DNA of 11,560 bases, taken from positions 1 through 11,560 of the forward strand of contig JAOZOT010000075.1 of assembly GCA_029933115.1 (NCBI GenBank), read 5' to 3'. The notes under the pieces were generated by a model. It saw only the letters and a list, made by a program, of their open reading frames with translations, made no database searches and was not told where the DNA came from. A program made the position numbers and the translations under genes. This DNA is from Anaerolineae bacterium (lineage in GTDB: Bacteria; Chloroflexota; Anaerolineae; E26-bin7). This document shows positions 7,702 through 11,560 of this stretch, piece by piece; position 1 is the stretch's first letter, and each line of letters opens with the position of its first letter.

Positions 7702-7733
7702 TAGAGGTAAATGTTAGGAGGTCAGAAACGACA

Positions 7734-8114
7734 ATGAACACCGACCAATCAAGATTCGCCGACAAAATGTTGCAGTGCCAAGAGTGTGGCTCTCAATTCA
7801 TTTTTACAGTCACCGAGCAGCGGGAGATGGCCGAGAGTGGCCGGCCGGTCAGCGACCCTGAACTGTGCCCCGCTTGTCGCCAGCGCAGGCCCGTTGCGAC
7901 GGCAGTGGCGGGCGGCAGACAACGTGGCCGGGTGAAATGGTTTAGCCGCCAGAAAGGCTACGGCTTTATCATCGTTGAGGGCAGCGGAGAAGAAATTTTC
8001 GTCCACCGCACCGACCTGGAGGGCGTCTACAGCTTGAAAGAAGGACAGGAGGTAGAGTTTGAGATCGAAGCCACCTCCAAAGGCCCCGAGGCGGTCAGGG
8101 TGAGCCCCATGTAA
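7734..8114 (+). CDS. Zinc-ribbon/cold-shock domain fusion protein
   Basis: This 126-residue protein is probably a cytoplasmic RNA- or single-stranded-nucleic-acid-binding protein. Residues 15-48 form a zinc ribbon with Cys15-x2-Cys18 and Cys45-x2-Cys48; the run CQECGSQFIFTVTEQ resembles the probable zinc-ribbon domain found in many bacterial proteins. Residues 64-126 are a cold-shock domain with RNP1 KGYGFII at 74-80 and RNP2 EIFVHRTDL at 87-95. AGGAGGT at 7716-7722 lies 11 nt before the ATG, a somewhat long spacing. The gene begins 32 nt after gyrA with no terminator visible between them, so it may be read from the gyrA promoter. The domain assignment is firm; whether it is cold-induced cannot be seen. 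Confidence 0.9.
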   Translation: MNTDQSRFADKMLQCQECGSQFIFTVTEQREMAESGRPVSDPELCPACRQRRPVATAVAGGRQRGRVKWFSRQKGYGFIIVEGSGEEIFVHRTDLEGVYSLKEGQEVEFEIEATSKGPEAVRVSPM

Positions 8115-8132
8115 ACGCGAGCGGTAGGAGAG

Positions 8133-8603
8133 ATGCTGAAGAAATGCAAAAAATGCGGAGAGGCGTTGATAGACGGACCAAACCAAAAAAGGTCTGCCGA
8201 ATCTGACAGATTCAAAGTTGACATAAGTGATATACCGGTGAAAGTTTGTCCAAAGGGCTGCTCCGGGTTTTACTGGTATTGGCCTGACCTGGGAGTGGAA
8301 GTATTGGACATGCTCAACGCTCGATCCGACAATATCGCTCGTCGGAAGGGATTTTTGAGAGTTCGCCAACTGTGTAAAAGCTGCGGCCAGGACCTTGAAG
8401 AAGGGAGCAGCCACACGTTCAGATTTCAAGAGCGGTGTCACAAGGGTACGATCATTGAGATGGCTGTTTCTGGGCCGTCACTGGTTTGCAAGCGGTGCAA
8501 CCTTTATTATTTGCCTGCCCAAACTGCGACGTGGGACGCTTATTATTCAGAGCTTGCTGATGTGATCGGCGAGGCCCTGACCAGAGACCTGATTGCAAGG
8601 TGA
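8133..8603 (+). CDS. Uncharacterised tandem zinc-ribbon protein
   Basis: I do not recognise a named family for this 156-residue protein. It has nine Cys: 5, 8, 39, 43, 81, 84, 102, 119 and 122. They fall into two similar halves. The first runs CKKCGEAL ... VKVCPKGCSGFYW, the second CKSCGQDL ... SLVCKRCNLYYL, each offering a CxxCG knuckle followed 30-35 residues later by a second Cys pair. This looks like two diverged copies of one zinc ribbon. The C-terminal 25 residues look helical. The start ATG follows GGTAGGAGAG, with AGGAG ending only 2 nt before the ATG, an unusually tight spacing; no better start preserves the first CxxC. It begins 18 nt after the cold-shock gene and is probably co-transcribed. 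No enzyme motif is visible; metal binding is inferred from the Cys spacing. Confidence 0.75.
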   Translation: MLKKCKKCGEALIDGPNQKRSAESDRFKVDISDIPVKVCPKGCSGFYWYWPDLGVEVLDMLNARSDNIARRKGFLRVRQLCKSCGQDLEEGSSHTFRFQERCHKGTIIEMAVSGPSLVCKRCNLYYLPAQTATWDAYYSELADVIGEALTRDLIAR

Positions 8604-8604
8604 G

Positions 8605-8637
8605 AGGTGCGACGCATTTGGAAAGTGCGTCGCACCT
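8605..8637. repeat. Perfect 12-bp inverted repeat after the zinc-ribbon gene
   Basis: AGGTGCGACGCA (8605-8616) and TGCGTCGCACCT (8626-8637) are perfect reverse complements around a 9-nt loop. The element starts 2 nt after the TGA of the preceding gene. No T-tract follows in either direction, so it is a poor intrinsic terminator. It is more likely a dispersed palindrome or an RNA-processing/stability hairpin. Its core recurs at 8881-8895. Confidence 0.8.
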
Positions 8638-8669
8638 GGTTGACGCCATTCTGGAGAGGAGGCACGACA

Positions 8670-8858
8670 ATGACGGACAATCATAAACTGCGGAGGCAGG
8701 ACGGAATTGTGACGGGCGTTTGCGGTGGCCTGGGCGCTTTTTTCGGCATCAGCCCGTGGTGGTTCCGCCTGCTTTTCCTGATCCTGATGCTGCCAGGCGG
8801 TCTGCCGGGCTTTTTGCCTTACGTGCTCCTCTGGATTATCATCCCGCCAAAACGGTGA
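8670..8858 (+). CDS. PspC-domain small membrane protein
   Basis: This 62-residue protein consists of little more than one PspC domain. The pattern RRQDGIVTGVCGGLGAFFGI (8-27) leads into a long hydrophobic segment of about 25 residues and ends in LLWIIIPPKR, as in the PspC family of phage-shock-related membrane proteins. In E. coli PspC responds to envelope stress with PspB; many bacteria instead carry short stand-alone PspC domains of unknown role, like this one. The ATG at 8670 is preferred to an upstream in-frame start at 8607 because AGGAGG (8657-8662) lies 7 nt before it and the family similarity begins just after it; the earlier start would also fall inside the palindrome. No pspA or pspB is nearby. 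Confidence 0.85.
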   Translation: MTDNHKLRRQDGIVTGVCGGLGAFFGISPWWFRLLFLILMLPGGLPGFLPYVLLWIIIPPKR

Positions 8859-8880
8859 GGACGAATACAACGTGCCCAAA

Positions 8881-8895
8881 AGGTGCAACGCACCT
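8881..8895. repeat. Short palindrome AGGTGC-AAC-GCACCT
   Basis: A 6-bp perfect stem closes a 3-nt loop, with outer CCC (8875-8877) and GGG (8896-8898) able to extend it past an AAA bulge. It shares the AGGTGC(G/A)ACGCA core with the larger palindrome at 8605-8637. A third, half-copy (AGGTGCAGCG, 8907-8916) overlaps the ribosome-binding site and start of the next gene. Confidence 0.65.
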
Positions 8896-8915
8896 GGGAG
8901 GCCAGGAGGTGCAGC

Positions 8916-9881
8916 GTGAGAGAAATCAGTAGACGCGAGTTCGTCAAGGCCCTCGCCGCTCTGGGAGTCAGTGCGTTGGGGGTCGGGGGAATGCTGGCTC
9001 AGGCGGGCTGTGGTCCGGGCTACGGGGAGGAGGGCCAGGTGGCGCGGAAACCCTCTCCGGGGCCGGCTGCTGATCAGGCTTATCTGGCCGTGGCCCGGGG
9101 CGGGAGCCCGGCCGAACTCACCAAACGGGCGGTGGCGGCTCTGGGCGGCATTGAACGCTTTGTCCACCCGGGCGACGACGTCATCATCAAGCCCAATATC
9201 TGCGTGGCCTATCACACCTACGAATACGCCGCCACGACCAACCCCGAGGTGGTGGCCACCTTGGTTTCCCTCTGTCTGGGAGCGGGGGCTAAGAGGGTGC
9301 GGGTCATGGACTATCCCTTCGGCGGCAGCGCCGAGGATGCTTACGCCCGTAGCGGTATCGGAGAGGCAGTGGCTGCCGCCGGTGGCCGGATGGAACAGAT
9401 GGCCAGGGTGAAGTACAAAGATACCCCCATTCCCGCCGGACGAGACATCCAAGAATGGCCGATCTATCAGGATGTGTTGGAAGCTGACGCTTTTATCAAC
9501 GTGCCCATCGCCAAGCACCACAGCCTGGCCCGCCTGACCCTGAGCATGAAGAATCTGATGGGCGTCATCCTGAACCGTAACAAGTACCATCGCAATCTGG
9601 GCCAGCGGATAGCCGACCTGACCAGCCTGGTCTATCCCACCCTGACGGTGGTAGATGCGGTGCGCATCCTGGTGGCGCACGGGCCGACGGGTGGCAACCT
9701 GGACGATGTGAAGCAAATGGACACCGTCATCGCCAGCCACGACCCGGTGGCCGCCGACTCTTACGCCGCCACTCTTTTCGGCATGACCGGCGCCGACATC
9801 GCCTACATCAAAGCCGCTGCCGAGATGGGCCTGGGTGAGATGGATTTGTCGGGCCTCAAGATCGAGGATTTAGGTGGTTAG
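8916..9881 (+). CDS. Tat-exported DUF362 domain protein
   Basis: This 321-residue DUF362-family protein is of unknown biochemical function. The N-terminus carries a clear twin-arginine signal, SRREFVK at residues 5-11, followed by a hydrophobic stretch ending in AQAGC at 28-32; Cys32 could be lipidated, although Gln at -3 is not ideal for a lipobox. The family core includes DDVIIKPNICVAY and the diagnostic INVPIAKHHSLARLTLSMKN. No clustered Cys is present, so it binds no Fe-S centre of its own. The GTG at 8916 is chosen because AGGAGGT (8904-8910) lies 5 nt before it and it places the Tat motif at the very N-terminus; an in-frame GTG at 8883 would lie inside a palindrome. The last codons and TAG stop lie within the first unit of the 40-bp repeat. 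The neighbouring polyferredoxin suggests a joint extracytoplasmic redox role. Confidence 0.88.
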   Translation: MREISRREFVKALAALGVSALGVGGMLAQAGCGPGYGEEGQVARKPSPGPAADQAYLAVARGGSPAELTKRAVAALGGIERFVHPGDDVIIKPNICVAYHTYEYAATTNPEVVATLVSLCLGAGAKRVRVMDYPFGGSAEDAYARSGIGEAVAAAGGRMEQMARVKYKDTPIPAGRDIQEWPIYQDVLEADAFINVPIAKHHSLARLTLSMKNLMGVILNRNKYHRNLGQRIADLTSLVYPTLTVVDAVRILVAHGPTGGNLDDVKQMDTVIASHDPVAADSYAATLFGMTGADIAYIKAAAEMGLGEMDLSGLKIEDLGG

Positions 9882-9978
9882 GAGGATGGGTGGTTGGGTG
9901 GTTAGGAGGGTAGGTGGTTAGGAGGATGGGCAGTTGGGTGGTTAGGTGGGTAGGTGGTTAGGAGGTTGGGTGGTTGGG
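9871..9978 (+). repeat. 40-bp G-rich tandem repeat, about 2.7 copies
   Basis: Unit 1 is 9871-9910, unit 2 is 9911-9950, and a partial unit 3 runs 9951-9978. Each begins TAGGTGGTTAGGAGG. Units 1 and 2 agree at 37 of 40 bases (differences at unit positions 21, 22 and 37). Unit 3 differs from unit 1 at one base over its 28. The plus strand is almost free of C and carries many GG/GGG runs, so G-quadruplex formation is conceivable. The repeat provides the last codons and stop of the DUF362 gene and reaches into the ribosome-binding region of the next gene. Confidence 0.9.
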
Positions 9979-9985
9979 AGTTGGT

Positions 9986-11536
9986 GTGAGCGCTCAACGG
10001 TGGGTGCGTTTGCGCCGGATTGTCCAGTATTTGTTTCTGGCGCTTTTTCTGTACCTGTTTGTTCTCACTGTCAAAGGCAGGTGGTCGCTGCTGCCGGTAG
10101 AGCTTTTCTATCGCTTTGATCCTCTGGCGGCCATCAGTGTTTCTTTGGCCAGGCGGATGATCCCCTCCAAGTTTTTCTGGGCTTTCATCACCCTGGGGGC
10201 AACTCTGATCCTGGGGCGCGTGTGGTGTGGCTGGGTCTGCCCGCTGGGCACGCTGCTGGACCTTTTCCGCCTCCGCAAAGCTCAAAGGAACACCATCCGG
10301 GTTTCGTCTCGCTGGCGGCAGGTCAAGTATTTCCTGCTGTTTGTGGTGCTCACCAACGCCCTTTTCGCCAACCTGACCCTGCTGATCCTCGATCCCCTCA
10401 CCATCCTGACTCGCACTCTGACTACAGCAGTGATGCCTGCTTTGAACTATGCCTTCACCACCCTGGAGTTCTGGCTCTATGGCTTTGGCCCCGGGTTCGT
10501 GCGCACTCCTCTGACTTGGCTGGACGCGGTGCTGCGTGGCACTGTTCTGCCTGCCCGGCAGCCCTTCTATCAGGTGAATGTGCTTTCGGCCCTCCTTTTC
10601 ATGGGCCTCGTGAGTTTAAACTTGTTCACCGACCGCTTCTGGTGTCGGCATCTTTGCCCTCTGGGTGCGCTTTTGGGACTGCTCTCCAAGGTCAGTTGGC
10701 TGCGGCGGGTGGTGGGGCCTGACTGCACCCGGTGCCGGCGTTGCAGCCGGGATTGCCCAATGGGCACCATCGAGCCCGAACGAGACTTTGCCAGCGACCC
10801 CGGCGAATGTGTCTTATGCCTGGCCTGCCTGGACGCCTGCTCTCAGGGGAGCGTCACCTTCAAGGGACAGTTGGGCCTGGCCGAGTGGCGCTCTTACGAC
10901 CCTTCGCGGCGGCAGATGCTGGCCTCGCTGGCGACGAGTGTGGGTGGCCTCGCCCTTCTGCACACCGCACCTATCGCCCGCCGTGAGTATCCCCACGCCG
11001 TCCGCCCTCCGGGCGCCAGGGAGAATGACCTGCTGGCCAAGTGTATCCGCTGTGGAGAGTGCATGAAGGTCTGCCCCACCTCGGGTCTGCAACCCAGCCT
11101 CTCTGAGTCGGGTCTGGAGGGTGTTTGGACCCCGCTGCTCGTGCCGCGCTTGGGCTACTGTGACTATTCCTGCCACGCCTGTGGTCAGGTCTGTCCTTCG
11201 GGGGCCATCCCCCCGCTGACTCTGGAAGAGAAGCGCCGGGTGGTCATCGGCCTGGCTTACATTGACCGGAACCGCTGCCTCCCCTGGGCCGATGGTGTGG
11301 ATTGTATCGTCTGCGAGGAGATGTGCCCCGTGCCGGCTAAAGCCATCAGATTGGAGGAGGCCGAGGTGTTGAACGACCAGGGCGAGTTGGTGGCGGTCAA
11401 AAGACCGCGCGTGGTGCGGGACCTGTGCATTGGCTGTGGCATCTGTGAGTACAAGTGCCCTCTCAATGGTGAGGCGGCCATCCGCATCCACGTGCCAAAT
11501 GAACTAACGTCTCATTCTTCTCACTTCATCCCATGA
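9986..11536 (+). CDS. NapH-like/NapG-like fused polyferredoxin
   Basis: This 516-residue membrane iron-sulfur protein joins two known types. The N-terminal half resembles NapH: several membrane helices and two CxxxCP motifs (Cys81/Cys85 in VWCGWVCP, Cys220/Cys224 in FWCRHLCP). Two [4Fe-4S] ferredoxin motifs follow, Cys247/250/253/257 and Cys275/278/281/285. At about 307-310 a twin-arginine-like stretch, SRRQMLASLA, leads into a hydrophobic segment. A NapG/MauM-like part follows with up to four more cluster motifs: Cys353/356/359/363, 392/396/399/403, 440/443/447 (with Cys431 as possible fourth ligand) and 481/484/487/491. Such proteins carry electrons between the quinone pool and extracytoplasmic enzymes in Nap and related systems; the partner here is unknown, with DUF362 the only candidate in view. 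The GTG at 9986 has GGGAG 5 nt upstream and is preferred to the TTG at 9974 inside the repeat. The stop overlaps the next start (ATGA). Confidence 0.88.
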   Translation: MSAQRWVRLRRIVQYLFLALFLYLFVLTVKGRWSLLPVELFYRFDPLAAISVSLARRMIPSKFFWAFITLGATLILGRVWCGWVCPLGTLLDLFRLRKAQRNTIRVSSRWRQVKYFLLFVVLTNALFANLTLLILDPLTILTRTLTTAVMPALNYAFTTLEFWLYGFGPGFVRTPLTWLDAVLRGTVLPARQPFYQVNVLSALLFMGLVSLNLFTDRFWCRHLCPLGALLGLLSKVSWLRRVVGPDCTRCRRCSRDCPMGTIEPERDFASDPGECVLCLACLDACSQGSVTFKGQLGLAEWRSYDPSRRQMLASLATSVGGLALLHTAPIARREYPHAVRPPGARENDLLAKCIRCGECMKVCPTSGLQPSLSESGLEGVWTPLLVPRLGYCDYSCHACGQVCPSGAIPPLTLEEKRRVVIGLAYIDRNRCLPWADGVDCIVCEEMCPVPAKAIRLEEAEVLNDQGELVAVKRPRVVRDLCIGCGICEYKCPLNGEAAIRIHVPNELTSHSSHFIP

Positions 11537-11560
11537 CCGATACGATGGCCTGGTTCACCC
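11533..11560 (+). CDS. Start of a further gene, cut by the window edge
   Basis: An ATG at 11533 overlaps the TGA of the polyferredoxin gene as ATGA, the usual arrangement for translational coupling, and the frame is open to the window end (MTDTMAWFT). No Shine-Dalgarno sequence precedes it; an alternative ATG is at 11545. Too little is visible to name a product, but the overlap suggests it works with the polyferredoxin. Confidence 0.45.

Noticed and set aside
8605..8637. Rho-independent terminator after the zinc-ribbon gene
   Set aside because: The stem is strong but no T-tract follows on either strand, and its core recurs nearby at gene boundaries, which fits a dispersed palindrome better.
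9871..9985. CRISPR array
   Set aside because: The units are contiguous 40-bp tandem copies with no unique spacers and no palindromic ends, and there are no cas genes.
10222..10722. Plus-strand 166-codon frame inside the polyferredoxin gene
   Set aside because: It overlaps a gene with clear Cys motifs in another frame and has no motif of its own.

Overview
The window looks like a chromosomal segment of a fairly high-GC bacterium, most likely a member of the Chloroflexota (Anaerolineae-like). That assignment is an inference. It rests on the style of the gyrase A N-terminus, a zinc-ribbon/cold-shock fusion protein, dispersed palindromes with CTAAAG-type or GGTGCGACGCACC-type cores, and a G-rich tandem repeat between genes. 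No rRNA, tRNA, CRISPR array, transposase or phage gene was seen.

Left arm, minus strand (about 1-5130). A cluster of palindromes (1-161) lies beyond the end of a two-gene transport operon read leftward. The first operon gene (4985 to 3333) is a CPA1/NhaP-type cation/H+ antiporter. The second (3317 to 162) is a 1051-residue fusion of an APC-superfamily permease, two tandem universal-stress (UspA) domains and a DUF389 membrane domain. Only 15 nt separate the two genes and they are in the same reading frame. A likely sigma70 promoter (TATAAT at 5106-5101) and a leader with a two-tier hairpin (5052-5013) precede the operon.

Centre, plus strand. A divergent, near-consensus promoter (TTGACA, 17 bp, TATGAT) at 5147-5175 drives a type IIA topoisomerase A subunit (GyrA-like, 5206-7701). 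It departs from the E. coli pattern in two functional places: the quinolone pocket (Gln and Glu where E. coli has Ser83 and Asp87) and the GyrA box.

Right arm, plus strand. Next come a zinc-ribbon/cold-shock protein, a small protein made of two diverged zinc-ribbon repeats, and a short PspC-domain membrane protein. A redox-looking pair follows: an exported Tat-dependent DUF362 protein, and a polyferredoxin that fuses a NapH-like membrane half to a NapG/MauM-like half with an internal twin-arginine segment. A 40-bp G-rich tandem repeat separates these last two genes and contributes to the end of one and the ribosome-binding region of the other. A further gene starts by an ATGA overlap at 11533 and runs off the window.

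How they may work together: the left operon suggests cation/pH homeostasis tied to nucleotide or stress sensing. The right pair suggests extracytoplasmic electron transfer to or from an unknown partner. The most unusual items are the permease-Usp-Usp-DUF389 fusion, the NapH/NapG-like fusion next to DUF362, the topoisomerase with an altered GyrA box, and the 40-bp tandem repeat. None can be declared novel without database searches.
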